Source: Myxococcales bacterium (GTDB lineage Bacteria > Myxococcota_A > Polyangia > Fen-1088). Taken from it: DNA of 64,000 nucleotides. Made by a program: the position numbers and the translations under genes. Location: the NCBI GenBank assembly GCA_003142855.1, contig PLNW01000155.1, positions 57,553-121,552 of the forward strand, written 5' to 3'. Positions 40,057-49,318 of the stretch are shown piece after piece (the stretch's first letter is position 1; every line of letters begins with the position of its first letter). The notes below the pieces were generated by a model, which saw only the letters and a program-made list of their open reading frames with translations, searched no databases and was not told where the DNA came from.

Positions 40057-41748
40057 ATGTCCCGGATCTTCAAAGTGCTGCTACCTTCTTGCTGGCTGCT
40101 CGTCTTTAGTTGCAGCAGTGGATCAAGCTCACGGGCGAGCCCCATCGACGCGTTCAGCGGCGAGCCTGATGTCCCCACTGCAGCCGGCGGAGCGGCGGAC
40201 ACCTCCGCCGCTGGAACGGGTGGCGCGCAGGAAACGGCCGATCTTGCGGCGGCGGGCGGGGCCATCTCGACGGGCGGGACCGCGTTGGATGGCGGAGTGG
40301 ATTCCAACGGGGGCGCTACTGGCGGATTGCCCGCCACCGGCGGTTCGACGTCATCAGCCGGCACGCCTTCGACTGGCGGCACCACCAGCACTGGCGGAGC
40401 CACAGCCAGCGGCGGCGTGGATGCAGGCACCGGCAGCGGCACATGCGGCGACGGTGATCCCAACCTGCCCCCGGAGCCGACCATCCCGCCTGCCTGCGCG
40501 ACCCTGCCAGCAACCCAAAGCGTTCCCGCTGGAGGCGTCCCGAGTGAAACCAGTCTTGACACCTCGGCCATCCAAAAGGCGCTCACCGCATGCGCCTCGG
40601 GACAGGCGGTCAAGCTCACCACGGGCGGTGCGAACAATGCGTTTGTCACTGGACCGCTCACGCTGCCTTCGGGGGTAACCCTGTGGGTGGACGCCGGCAC
40701 GACACTCTACGCAACACGCGACACAAAAGTGTGGGGCTCGGCCTCCGCGCTCATTTCAGTAACCGGATTGAAATCGGGAATCGTGGGAGATGGGGTTATT
40801 GATGGCCAAGGCGGCGAACCGAACCTCGGAGCCAGTCAGTCTTGGTGGGACCAGAATGCGGGCAGCAGCGGCAACAGTCCGGCCCTGATCGCGGTGAAAG
40901 GCGCGACCAACTTCACCCTGTATCGAATTACCCTGCACAATTCGCCGAAATTCCACGTCAAGCTGGATGCCGCCGGGTTCGTCGTGTGGGGCGTGACCAT
41001 CAAGGCGCCCACCTCGGCGAGCAACAGTGCCGGCACGGCCTTGACGTACTCAAATGCGCACAACACGGACGGGATCGATCCAGGCGAAGCGGCCAGCGAC
41101 GGTAGCATCGTTTGCAGCAAGATCAGCACAGGCGACGACCAGATCGCCATCAAGGGTTCGAGTGCCACTGGAGTCAAGCACCTGGTCATCGCCCACAATC
41201 ACTTCGGCGCTGGCCACGGCATGTCCATCGGCAGCGAATTCACGGGAGGCGTGTCGGACATCAATGTCTACGATCTGTCCATCGACGGCCTGAATATGGG
41301 CACCAGTGGCGGCAGCTCGAACGGAATTCGCATCAAGTCGGACACCAGCCGGGGCGGACTGGTGAACAACGTGACCTACAGCGACGTCTGCGTGCGAAAC
41401 CTGTCGAACCCTATCCTCCTGACTCCGAACTACTCCACCGCCACCGGCTCCTTCATTCCGCAGTACACCAACATCAAGATTCAGAACTTCCACGAGCTGG
41501 GTGGCGGCTCGAACACGCCCCTGGTCACGCTTGACGGGTACGATTCGTCACACATGAACAGCATTACGCTCGACAACGTAATCATCGACGGGATTTCAGC
41601 GGCGAATGTGACTGCATCATACACAAGCATGACGCTGGGCCCAGGCAACGTGAATTTCATTCCGTCCGGGACGAATGTGAACGTAACCAACAGTATCTCA
41701 GGAGCAAGCACGCCGAATCCGTGCACCAACAAATGGGTCACGTTTTGA
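40057..41748 (+). CDS. GH28-family polygalacturonase-like lipoprotein
   Basis: 563 aa from ATG 40057 (ribosome site ttaggag). Lipoprotein signal (CWLLVFSCSSGS), Gly/Thr/Ala linker of TGG-type repeats to ~residue 145, then a right-handed beta-helix with GH28 catalytic motifs: NTDGIDPGEA (N-T-D), TGDDQIAIKG (D-D), GAGHGMSIGSE (G-H-G) and GIRIKSD (R-I-K). Hydrolyses pectic or similar polysaccharide. Complements the GH30 gene as a plant-polymer-degrading surface enzyme. Confidence 0.93.
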   Translation: MSRIFKVLLPSCWLLVFSCSSGSSSRASPIDAFSGEPDVPTAAGGAADTSAAGTGGAQETADLAAAGGAISTGGTALDGGVDSNGGATGGLPATGGSTSSAGTPSTGGTTSTGGATASGGVDAGTGSGTCGDGDPNLPPEPTIPPACATLPATQSVPAGGVPSETSLDTSAIQKALTACASGQAVKLTTGGANNAFVTGPLTLPSGVTLWVDAGTTLYATRDTKVWGSASALISVTGLKSGIVGDGVIDGQGGEPNLGASQSWWDQNAGSSGNSPALIAVKGATNFTLYRITLHNSPKFHVKLDAAGFVVWGVTIKAPTSASNSAGTALTYSNAHNTDGIDPGEAASDGSIVCSKISTGDDQIAIKGSSATGVKHLVIAHNHFGAGHGMSIGSEFTGGVSDINVYDLSIDGLNMGTSGGSSNGIRIKSDTSRGGLVNNVTYSDVCVRNLSNPILLTPNYSTATGSFIPQYTNIKIQNFHELGGGSNTPLVTLDGYDSSHMNSITLDNVIIDGISAANVTASYTSMTLGPGNVNFIPSGTNVNVTNSISGASTPNPCTNKWVTF

Positions 41749-41787
41749 CTTGAGGCCCGTCGCCCACAACCGGCTGTCGACGCCCTC

Positions 41788-43554
41788 TCACAAGGGCTGG
41801 CGTGCTTCCGCGCCCCAACACCACGGGTGCCCATCGACGTCGAGCACGCACACGGTTGCGCCACCCACGCTGACTTGGGTAAACATCTGAGACTCCGTCG
41901 AAATACCTCCACAATCACCCCAACACGCGAGGTTACCATCGCTTCGCAGTCCGCAGGCGCAGACGTACGCGTAGCCTTGTACTCCACCGCCCGAGCTAAT
42001 CTGGAAAAAGGCATCCGAGGGTGGATCTGCGGTTTCGCCCGTCGGGAGGCTGGCCTGACCCCAGCAGGTGACCTTTCCGCCGGTTCGGATGGCGCAGGAC
42101 CAGCATTCTCCTGCGCTGACATGCTCGAAGGTACCGGAAGGAGCTAGGCTCTGCCCGCAGGAATTGTCCCCCCAGCACGCAATCGTCCCATCCGATTGCA
42201 GGGCGCAGGCGTGGTCGCCCGAGGTGCTCACCTCGCGGAAGGAGCCGGTCGGCGCCGCGGTTTGGTTGAAGGTGTTGTCACCCCAGCACAAGACCACGCC
42301 GTCGATCCTGACGGCGCAGGTTTGTTGGAAATCGGTCGCCGGTGCCGCGCTCACTTGGTTGAAGGTGCCTGGGGGAGCTGTGCTCTGGCCCCACCGGTTG
42401 TCGCCCCAGCAGGCAATGGTGCCGTCTGTCTCGATTCCGCAAGTGTGGATCATCCCGGCGCTGACCTGGATGAATTTTGCTGCCGGCGGCTCGGTCTCCC
42501 CGAAAAGGCTTGAGCCCCAGCAGACGACCGCTCCGTCGGTTTGCAGGCCACACACATGCGAGCCTCCCGCGCTGATCTGGTTGTAGCTGCCAATGGGCGG
42601 CACGCTTTGCCCACAGTTATCCTCGCCCCAGCAGACTACGTTTCCGTCAACCTTGAGCCCGCAAGCATAGCCGTAGCCAACCCCGATTTCCTCGAACGAA
42701 CCCGCGGGTGTCGTCGACAGAGCGGCATCTCCCCAACACGCGAGCGACAGGTCCGATCGTATTCCGCACGTGGCATTCCAGCCCGCCTGGATGGCCTTGA
42801 AGGTACCTTCCGGAGGGGCTGTGGTGTCACCACCGTACAGGCCCCAGCAGGTCACGGTGCCATCGCTGCGGATGGCGCAGGCGTGTGACTCGCCCACAGC
42901 CACAGAGGTGAAAGTGCCAGCGGCTGCGACGGGAGCGGTCGTGCGACCTGAATTGTTCCAGCATGCGAGCGTTTGATCCGGGGTGACGCCGCAGGCGGAG
43001 GAGGTGCCCACACTGATCGACGTAAAGACATCCGAGGGCGTGGTAGTTGTCTCTGGCTGACCCCAGCAAGGAACGGTGCCGTCCGACCGTAGCCCACAGG
43101 CGTACGACTGCCCTACGCCTACCTCGACGAAGGCGCCAGCGGGCAAATTGCTCTGGATTTGGCTGTCGAAGCCCCAGCAGACCGTAACTCCGTCGGAGTC
43201 GATGGCACACGCGCTCGACTCGCCTGCGACGACCGATTGGAATCGCCCCGGGGGCGGTGTGCTGGCAACACCGCTGCCGCAGCCCCAGCATGCGATCGAC
43301 CCGTCGCTGCTACGGAGCGCGCATGCGAATCCCGTGCCTACGCTCAAATGTGAGGCGACTCCAGAGAAGGCTGCATCCGGTCTGGCGGTGCTGGAATCAG
43401 GTATGGCAGCGCTGGCGTCGAAGTCAGGTGGCGCGTCGCTGGCTCCGGCAGGCGGTGGGTAGAGGGCTGTTCTAGAACCGCAGGCTGCGAGAAAAGTCAG
43501 AGCCACGGCGACTACGAGCGGAAAGCGGCTGTGGACGCGGGCATGCATGGGCAA
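41788..43554 (-). CDS. RCC1-repeat lipoprotein
   Basis: 588 aa. Lipoprotein signal (VAVALTFLAACGSR), Asp/Ala linker, then about twelve ~40-residue RCC1-like repeats, each with a (T/S)CAL-x-x-DG-x-(V/I)-x-CWG core (CALRSSDGSIACWG; CGLRSDGTVPCWG). The paired cysteines in each repeat may form disulfides. Beta-propeller surface protein; lipoproteins of this type are abundant in Polyangia-like myxobacteria. Function unknown. Confidence 0.9.
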   Translation of the reverse strand: MPMHARVHSRFPLVVAVALTFLAACGSRTALYPPPAGASDAPPDFDASAAIPDSSTARPDAAFSGVASHLSVGTGFACALRSSDGSIACWGCGSGVASTPPPGRFQSVVAGESSACAIDSDGVTVCWGFDSQIQSNLPAGAFVEVGVGQSYACGLRSDGTVPCWGQPETTTTPSDVFTSISVGTSSACGVTPDQTLACWNNSGRTTAPVAAAGTFTSVAVGESHACAIRSDGTVTCWGLYGGDTTAPPEGTFKAIQAGWNATCGIRSDLSLACWGDAALSTTPAGSFEEIGVGYGYACGLKVDGNVVCWGEDNCGQSVPPIGSYNQISAGGSHVCGLQTDGAVVCWGSSLFGETEPPAAKFIQVSAGMIHTCGIETDGTIACWGDNRWGQSTAPPGTFNQVSAAPATDFQQTCAVRIDGVVLCWGDNTFNQTAAPTGSFREVSTSGDHACALQSDGTIACWGDNSCGQSLAPSGTFEHVSAGECWSCAIRTGGKVTCWGQASLPTGETADPPSDAFFQISSGGGVQGYAYVCACGLRSDGNLACWGDCGGISTESQMFTQVSVGGATVCVLDVDGHPWCWGAEARQPL

Positions 43555-43719
43555 CCAGTAGGCGAGTACGGAGCGCCGATTTGATGTTACACCCGAAGTC
43601 GCTGTCGAGGGATCAACTCTGGCAACGCGACCGCCTCCTGAAGCATCTCATTGCTGAGGGCTTGCCCATGAAGATTTTGGTTGTGTTCGGCCTTGCCACC
43701 TGGGGCGGTGTAGAGCCCT

Positions 43720-44655
43720 TCAGAATCTGCGCGCCACCGTGATCACCGTCGCGTCGGGACTGAACGATGGCAGGACGACCCAAGCGGTGTGGGCCTGGGC
43801 TGGCGCCCGTCCCTGCTGCCTGCGCCGGAAACCTTCGCCGGTGGCGACGCCGATGGGATAGGCCATGAGAGCGCCGGCGATGGCGTCCGAGAACCAGTGC
43901 ATCGAGCCGCCCCGGAACGAGGTCACGCCGAACATCATGGTGGCCACACTTGCCGCGCCCACCAGCTTGAGCGCCCAGCTGTCTGGGTAGTAGGCGGCCA
44001 GCGACGAGCAGGTGGCCATGGTGACCGCCACGTGGCCCGATGGCCAGCCGTGCACGATGCCGCCGCGGCCCACACCGAAGCGAAAAGTGTGGCTCAGCGA
44101 CCGCATGTCGGGCGCCACCGGTCCGACCAGCTCATCTTTGGGCGGCGGCCGTCCGGTAATCAACTTGAGCACGGTCACGTAGCCCAAGGTCAGGGCATTG
44201 GCCTGCAGCACGGCATAGGCCGCGCCCAGGGTCTCGTCGTTCTTGCCCCAGTACCCCTTGGCAAACAGACCACTGATGACTCCCACTGGTCCCGCGACGC
44301 CCAGGATCACGGCCGGGTACGCGGCCTGGCCCCAGGCGGTGTGATGGTGAAAAGCCTGGCGCACCTCATAGTCCACGTCGAGGCGACTCATCAGCGCGGT
44401 CTGGCCGATGGCGCTAAGGTGCAGCGCCAGATTCCAGCCCCAAAAGCTCTCGGCCGCGTTCCGCCCCAGACCATCAATCGGGCTGGGCCGGGGTGGGACC
44501 GCCGGGGCATCGCGTGCGCCGGATGCCTTTGGGTCGCTCATCGCTGGAGCTGTCGCGGGCGGGGCCGGCTCAGCCGTCGACTCGCCGGCCGTGACGAACG
44601 CGCCGACACCAAGGGCCCAGACACCGCAAAAGCGCACTATTCGCGAGTAGCCCAC
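43720..44655 (-). CDS. PAP2-family phosphatase with N-terminal signal
   Basis: 311 aa. Signal peptide/anchor, Pro-rich linker, then PAP2 core: KLITGRPPPKDEL (C1), HGWPSGHVAVT (C2), SFRGGSMHWFSDAIAG (C3). Same architecture as the enzymes at 23093 and 52529. Probably periplasm-facing lipid phosphatase. Confidence 0.88.
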   Translation of the reverse strand: MGYSRIVRFCGVWALGVGAFVTAGESTAEPAPPATAPAMSDPKASGARDAPAVPPRPSPIDGLGRNAAESFWGWNLALHLSAIGQTALMSRLDVDYEVRQAFHHHTAWGQAAYPAVILGVAGPVGVISGLFAKGYWGKNDETLGAAYAVLQANALTLGYVTVLKLITGRPPPKDELVGPVAPDMRSLSHTFRFGVGRGGIVHGWPSGHVAVTMATCSSLAAYYPDSWALKLVGAASVATMMFGVTSFRGGSMHWFSDAIAGALMAYPIGVATGEGFRRRQQGRAPAQAHTAWVVLPSFSPDATVITVARRF

Positions 44656-44669
44656 GGCCCAAGGATAGC

Positions 44670-44819
44670 AGCTGGTGTTGGTCAGCAGTACGCGAAGAGG
44701 GTGAATGCCTCGGCAGCAAGGACCGCAAAGGGACCGAGTGAGCCATGCAGGCGATGATGGGGATGGTCAAGTTGAATGTGAAGGCACTGAAAGACGCCTA
44801 TGCCGGCAAGCCCGCGGCG
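44670..44819 (+). pseudogene. VOC/PhnB-like protein C-terminal remnant
   Basis: Reads SWCWSAVREEGECLGSKDRK, GTE-stop, then AMQAMMGMVKLNVKALKDAY followed by AGK. This matches the SWQ...LGE...AMMxMxKLDxxALxxAY ending of PhnB-type VOC proteins but has an in-frame stop and no upstream part. Confidence 0.6.
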
Positions 44820-44887
44820 CGCCGGAGAAGAGCCTCAGAAGTACTCCCTTCCTTGACACACGCAGCACCGAGCGGTAGCTCCTTTGT

Positions 44888-45357
44888 GTGAACTATCGGG
44901 CGTTCGTCCTCTCCGTCACAGGGTTCGTGCTCGCGTGCAGCGGAGGGGGGTAAGAAGACCTGTTGGAACGCAAGACGGTGGCGCGGATGCCGGCAGCAAC
45001 CAAGCAGCAAGCGATGCTGCCGTAACAGAAGCGGCCAGTGATGCCACCTCGATGGACGCAGGGGAGTTCGCTTGCGGGGACGCGACCTGTGGGCCATCCC
45101 AGATCTGTCTCTACCCTGCCTACGGATGCATCCTGCTCGTGTTGTTCGACGCGGGCACTTGCCCTGATGGGTGGGAGTATTCCGACGCAAGTGGCCACTT
45201 CTGCATCCAGTCTCCCCCGTCGCCATCGTGCGTGTCTCTGCCTCCCGGAACGGGCTCGTTCGATTGCTCCGGACAAGACGCCGGCCCGACCTGCGGAACT
45301 GTGAGCACGCCTCTCCCGAGTGGTTGCAGCCGTATTTGTCGCGCAATCTGCGTGTAG
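44888..45357 (+). pseudogene. lipoprotein gene interrupted at a G6 tract
   Basis: GTG 44888 encodes a lipoprotein signal (NYRAFVLSVTGFVLACSGGG) that hits TAA right after the G-run at 44945-44950. The next frame continues with an open Asp/Ala linker (GADAGSNQAASDAAVTEAAS) and a Cys-rich domain (CGDATCGPSQICLYPAYGC) to 45357. One extra G (G7) would join signal and mature domain. Candidate phase-variable or recently broken surface lipoprotein. Confidence 0.65.
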
Positions 45358-45419
45358 GGCCTCCCGCGCCGCAAGTGGCCCTGGATGACATTTCGAGATG
45401 GCCCCAGTATCCTGTCCCC

Positions 45420-45894
45420 ATGCCCGACGAGACGTCTCCTGTCAAGCCGAAGCGTCTGTTCACCCGTCGCACGGTGTTGACCGGAATCGGCGGCGTGGTT
45501 GGTGCGGGGGCATTGGGGGTGGGCGGGTTCTTGCTCGTCGATAGATATGATCCGTCTCAAGAACTGGCTGGGCATCACCGGCAAGACCAGAATCACCTTT
45601 CACTCCGATTTGCAGCATTCCATCGCCGAGCTGGCCGCGCTCATGCGTCCCACTTTGACCATTGTGGATGCGTCCCGCGTTTTGATGGAACACGGTCCCG
45701 CTGGTGGCAACCTAGATGACGTCAAACCCACGAGAACCATTGCCGCGGGTGTTGACCCCGTGGCACTGGATGCGTGGGCGTTCACCCTCTTCCCGAACAA
45801 ACCCGTTCCGGAAAACCTGCGCATCGCGGAAGGGATGGGGCTGGGACAAGTCAACTTCGCCGCGCTCTCGCCGGAAGAGATCATGGTCGGCTGA
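45420..45894 (+). pseudogene. DUF362 protein with internal deletion
   Basis: The N-terminus (PKRLFTRRTVLTGIGGVVGA, a Tat-type signal with twin Arg) is followed at ~45545, in another frame, by the DUF362 C-terminal region: LKNWLGITG, HSIAELAALMRPTLTIVDAS, GPAGGNLDDVKPTRTIAAGV and DPVALDAWA. The central part of the domain is missing. A deletion plus frameshift has destroyed it. Confidence 0.75.
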
Positions 45895-46028
45895 GAGTGT
45901 AACCCGAAAACACCGGCACGAGCGGCCTCAACGCCGCCAGGTCGCGCCCCGCGGCACCTTCAATTCCAGCACCATGATAGTGATGATGATGGCCAGCACG
46001 CCGTCGCTTCGAGCCGATTCTTTTCCAT
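45893..46028 (-). pseudogene. TMEM175/DUF1211 channel N-terminal remnant
   Basis: From ATG 46028, MEKNRLEA, then after a frame change DGVLAIIITIMVLELKVPRG and LRPLVPVFSGYTLS. This is the first helix region of TMEM175-type K+ channels (RxEAFSDGVxAI...MVLE). The rest is gone; the fragment abuts the end of the DUF362 pseudogene. Confidence 0.65.
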
Positions 46029-46031
46029 CGC

Positions 46032-46394
46032 CTAGAAGCATAGGTAATCCGCCAAGGCCCTGCCATCAACGTCCGGCCCAACTTTGGATGAAGCACCATG
46101 GAGGAGCAAATCAAGAACTGCAGCTTTCCGATCGCGGGCCACCGGGACGCGAAGTTCGCGCGGTGGTTCGTCGCCGACGACTACAATGGTCTCTCCGTCC
46201 TGGTTTTCAATGGCACGGACGTGGGCGGTGTGCACCAGCCATTGGCGATGGACGCGCAAGAACTCGCTGCCGAGCGACACTTCGATGGCGGCCAGTGACA
46301 GGTCGAAGAACAGAAACATTCCGCTCGCGAAGGTCAGAAACGCGGCGACAAGGACGACAACATCAACGAGGAGCTTGAACTGATTGCGAGGCAT
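46032..46394 (-). CDS. small membrane-anchored LytTR-like protein (uncertain)
   Basis: 120 aa from ATG 46394. N-terminal helix (FKLLVDVVVLVAAFLTFASG) like DUF4405-type anchors, then a short segment resembling the LytTR DNA-binding fold (FLRVHRQWLVHTAHVRAIEN; ELRVPVARDRKAAVLDLLL). The combination is unusual and lies in a stretch of gene remnants, so it may be a chimeric remnant rather than an active gene. Confidence 0.4.
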   Translation of the reverse strand: MPRNQFKLLVDVVVLVAAFLTFASGMFLFFDLSLAAIEVSLGSEFLRVHRQWLVHTAHVRAIENQDGETIVVVGDEPPRELRVPVARDRKAAVLDLLLHGASSKVGPDVDGRALADYLCF

Positions 46395-46586
46395 GCCCTC
46401 ATCATAGGAGCGTGCGCCGGGAGGCCGGGCCGCCCAACCGACCAACCGCGCTTCCTTACAGACGAACCGTAGCCCGATGGACACCGGCCGCAAGTCGATG
46501 GAGCGTCGGAGGGGTCTCACCCAGTCGTTGACCTCGGGCGCGAGAAAGGCAGGGGCGCCCCACGCAGTTCGGAGTACAATCTGGGG

Positions 46587-46793
46587 ATGGCACATCAAGT
46601 GTCCGCTCAGGCCGAGACCAGTCCGCGCGTGACGGTCGAGGAGTTGACGGCGACCAAACGGCGCCTGCAGCCGCTTCTTCCGGACATGGACCCTTGCGAT
46701 CTCGATCTGATCTTGACCAGCCTGCTGCGCCCCTTCGGTTCCGGGCGGCGTTTCTTCTTGCGCGAGGTTCGTCCCGGTGTCCGCGTCTTCTGA
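46587..46793 (+). CDS. small protein, partner of nucleotidyltransferase-like gene
   Basis: 68 aa. Text RVTVEELTATKRRLQPLLPD followed by DPCDLDLILTSLLRPFGSG is helical and soluble. Its last 17 bp overlap the GTG start of the next gene. The arrangement (small upstream gene overlapping a nucleotidyltransferase-fold gene) is that of toxin-antitoxin or AbiE-like pairs; no family was recognised. Confidence 0.55.
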   Translation: MAHQVSAQAETSPRVTVEELTATKRRLQPLLPDMDPCDLDLILTSLLRPFGSGRRFFLREVRPGVRVF

Positions 46794-47250
46794 CGAAGCC
46801 TTCGTGCTCGAAGTACTCGCAGCCTTGGAACAGACCGGGCTTGAGGCCCTTGTCGTTGGCAGTGTGGCGGCGGTTCTGCAAGGTTCTCCCGTCACGACCC
46901 AGGATCTGGAGCTTCTGGTGCGCGATACGCCGGCCAATCGTCAAAAGATCGAGATGCTCGGCCATTGTCTCGGTGCTCGCCCACGAGAGGTATCATCTCT
47001 GACCAACGTCTTGCGCATCGACGCCGCCTCTGCTCCGGTCGATCTGCTTTTCGATTGTCTTCCTGGCGAGCTATCTTTCGAATCACTCCGTTCGCGAAGT
47101 GTCGCGATCGATCTGGCAGGCCGTACCGCCACAGTGGCCAGCCTGGAAGATGTCATCCTCTCCAAAGAAGCCTCCGGCCGGCCGAAAGATCACGCCCAGC
47201 TCCCGATTCTGCGCGACACCCTGCGGGTGAAGAAGGCGCTTGCGAAGTAA
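46777..47250 (+). CDS. nucleotidyltransferase-fold protein (AbiEii/DUF6036-like)
   Basis: 157 aa from GTG 46777. EALVVGSVAAVLQGSPVTTQ followed by DLELLVRD matches the G-S and D-x-(D/E) part of minimal nucleotidyltransferases, where the first acidic pair binds Mg-NTP. C-terminal TVASLEDVILSKEASGRPKD is the usual closing motif. Candidate toxin or repair-type enzyme with the 68-aa partner. Confidence 0.7.
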   Translation: MSASSDEAFVLEVLAALEQTGLEALVVGSVAAVLQGSPVTTQDLELLVRDTPANRQKIEMLGHCLGARPREVSSLTNVLRIDAASAPVDLLFDCLPGELSFESLRSRSVAIDLAGRTATVASLEDVILSKEASGRPKDHAQLPILRDTLRVKKALAK

Positions 47251-47434
47251 CATGAGGGCCCAGTGTAGCCCACGGTGAAAGGAAGAACACCATGCGCAAC
47301 CTGACGGGTACGTGCTGTCCCGTCCGAGTCGGGCAGGACCCCGTGGTTCCCAACCTGTTGCGCCCGCACCTCGGGCCGTCCAGAATGTCCACCAGGAAGT
47401 TTGTGTTCCACCGACCCAGACGGATTCCACGGAC

Positions 47435-48223
47435 ATGACCAAGGACAAGGACACACTGGGCAGCGCGATCTTTCGTGCCGTGGCCGACACGGGACTCACA
47501 ACAGCGATGTCCGGTGCGGGGACACCCGGTGGTCCAGTCGTCAGCAAAGCGGTGAAGCAGCTGATCCTTGCTGCTGAGGCAAAATTCAGAGAACGAAACG
47601 CACGAAAGTTCGAGAACTGGCTACACCAGGTAGTCACCAGTTTGCAACACGCCTCTCCCGACACCACCGTCCAGCTCATCGAAGGAAATATCGACAAGCC
47701 TTGGGTCCACGGCCCTCTCGAAGATGTGGTACGGGCCATTCGGGACGGCATCGACGAAAAGGCCCTCGCCTACTTGGCCCAGTTGGCCGCGTGGCAGCTT
47801 CGTGACCACATCTCTCCCGATCGCTGGTCGCGCCGAGCCGTCGCCCTCCTGGTCGATTGCGATGCACATCTGTTAGAGGCCCTACAGCATCTGACCGAAA
47901 ACTTATTGACACACTGGCCACGTGGATTCGACGGCATAGTCCGTGTCGCCCTGGGTGGGCCCGTTGCGGCTTCGTTCGAACTGGTACAGATCATACCCCA
48001 ACAGATCTCTGCGGTGAGCACGCCCGTCTACGAGCACACGTGGCGCCCCCATCGCCTCTATCCGGAACTGTTTGCCCTGCTCCGCACCTACCAGTTTGCA
48101 GCCGAGGAAGGGCATGAAGGAAAGATGCTGATGCGGCGGCGTGAGGCCGTCTACTTGGTGCGTTTGTTTCTGGGTTCAGTCGCCGCGTCGAAGTTTCCGA
48201 GCGCCGAAGGCAAAGCACCGTAG
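47435..48223 (+). CDS. hypothetical protein (262 aa, mostly helical)
   Basis: Start taken at ATG 47435 (MTKDKDTLGSAIFRAVADTG); upstream in-frame sequence is Pro/Arg-rich. No signal peptide or membrane helix. Predicted largely alpha-helical (KQLILAAEAKFRERNARKFE; RAVALLVDCDAHLLEALQHL). No recognised domain. It lies just after the nucleotidyltransferase-like pair, which makes a defence-related role possible but unsupported. Confidence 0.6.
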   Translation: MTKDKDTLGSAIFRAVADTGLTTAMSGAGTPGGPVVSKAVKQLILAAEAKFRERNARKFENWLHQVVTSLQHASPDTTVQLIEGNIDKPWVHGPLEDVVRAIRDGIDEKALAYLAQLAAWQLRDHISPDRWSRRAVALLVDCDAHLLEALQHLTENLLTHWPRGFDGIVRVALGGPVAASFELVQIIPQQISAVSTPVYEHTWRPHRLYPELFALLRTYQFAAEEGHEGKMLMRRREAVYLVRLFLGSVAASKFPSAEGKAP

Positions 48224-48246
48224 CCAGGCCGCCACTTGCCGTTCTT

Positions 48247-48687
48247 CTACAGCGCGCTTGGGCGGTCCTGGCGCGCGGCCGCCACGCTCGGTTCGATGTC
48301 TTCGCGCGAGGCCAACTTGCGCCACACCAAGGTCGGATCGCTAAGTCGGATGACCAGGCCGGTCTGCTGCTGGACGGCGCGCTCGATACTGGCGGAGTCA
48401 GGACGGGCAGTCGGTGTCCGCACGACCTTCAGCGAATTGGTGCCCACCGCTCCGCCAGACAAATAGATGGAGCCATTGCCGAAATCAACGACAAAGGCAA
48501 TCACGCCGGGAATGACGCCCAGGAGAATCCAACAGGCGTCCATGACAACCACACCCGTGTCGACGCGCGCGTGGCTTTGCTGTCCCCGCCGCTCGGGATA
48601 AAGAATCGTGCCACAGCCGAGCGAGAGGCTGAGTATAGTCATGGCGCATAGGGAAGCAACGCCGCGAAGAAAACGCGTGTGGTTCAT
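48247..48687 (-). CDS. small lipoprotein with YPER motif
   Basis: 146 aa from ATG 48687. Lipoprotein signal (CAMTILSLSLGCGTI), then LYPERRGQ, one hydrophobic segment (ACWILLGVIPGVIAFVVDFG) and GSIYLSGG. This LYPERRGQ...IPGVIAFVVDF pattern is a recurrent but uncharacterised proteobacterial lipoprotein type. Last gene of a three-gene minus-strand cluster starting at 49879. Confidence 0.72.
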   Translation of the reverse strand: MNHTRFLRGVASLCAMTILSLSLGCGTILYPERRGQQSHARVDTGVVVMDACWILLGVIPGVIAFVVDFGNGSIYLSGGAVGTNSLKVVRTPTARPDSASIERAVQQQTGLVIRLSDPTLVWRKLASREDIEPSVAAARQDRPSAL

Positions 48688-48749
48688 GGGATTTCCTTTC
48701 GTAGAAGGGTCAGACAGAGTCGAGTTGGATCTTGCCTTCTTCATCGACT

Positions 48750-49289
48750 TCACCTCTGCACCGCAGCCCACAGACGCTGGGCCGCAGCCGCACTGGGAGC
48801 GCCTTTCTCCACCAGCCGTTGTTGCCCGCCGGCAGCGAATGCAAGAATCCAGGTTTCGTCCTTGGGCACGCCGAGCGCCGTGCGCACGTGGCCGTCCTCG
48901 TCGAGCAGGAGCAGCGGCGGCACGCCCTCCTTGAACTCCTTACGCATCTGCTTCTTCGCCGTGTCTTTGAAGGAACTGGCCGTCATGTCCTCCAGAAAGA
49001 CCAGGCGCCCCTTCCCTTTGGGCTGCGCCGCGGGAAGAAGATCGCCCCATGCCCGTTGCGCCTTCTCGGTATGGTAGGTCGGCGCCGTTACCACCAACAC
49101 CAGCCCGCCTTTCAGAAGCTCGCCACTGGCGTGCTTCTTGCCATTCGGATCAGCAAGGACAAACTGGGGCAGAGAAGCCCCAGCCGACGCCTTTGCCGCA
49201 GATGTTTCACGCCATGCCGTCGGTCCAACTAGCACAAACAGCACAAGGATCGATGTTGTCGTTCGTCTCACATTGCTCCAACCGTCCAT
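48750..49289 (-). CDS. exported thioredoxin-fold-like protein (YtfJ-type, no CxxC)
   Basis: 179 aa with signal peptide (TSILVLFVLVGPTAWRETSA). LPQFVLADPNGKKHASGELL followed by LVLVVTAPTYHTEKAQRAW is the start of an AhpC/TlpA-like fold, but the C-x-x-C of thioredoxins is absent (APTYHTE). Ends GVPKDETWILAFAAGG. Likely a non-redox thioredoxin-fold protein of the periplasm. Confidence 0.7.
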   Translation of the reverse strand: MDGWSNVRRTTTSILVLFVLVGPTAWRETSAAKASAGASLPQFVLADPNGKKHASGELLKGGLVLVVTAPTYHTEKAQRAWGDLLPAAQPKGKGRLVFLEDMTASSFKDTAKKQMRKEFKEGVPPLLLLDEDGHVRTALGVPKDETWILAFAAGGQQRLVEKGAPSAAAAQRLWAAVQR

Positions 49290-49318
49290 TGATAACCTCG
49301 CTCATAGTTCACAATTGA

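Noticed and set aside
43583..43741. 52-codon plus-strand ORF between the RCC1 and PAP2 genes
   Set aside because: No ribosome site, no recognisable domain, overlaps the end of the PAP2 gene.
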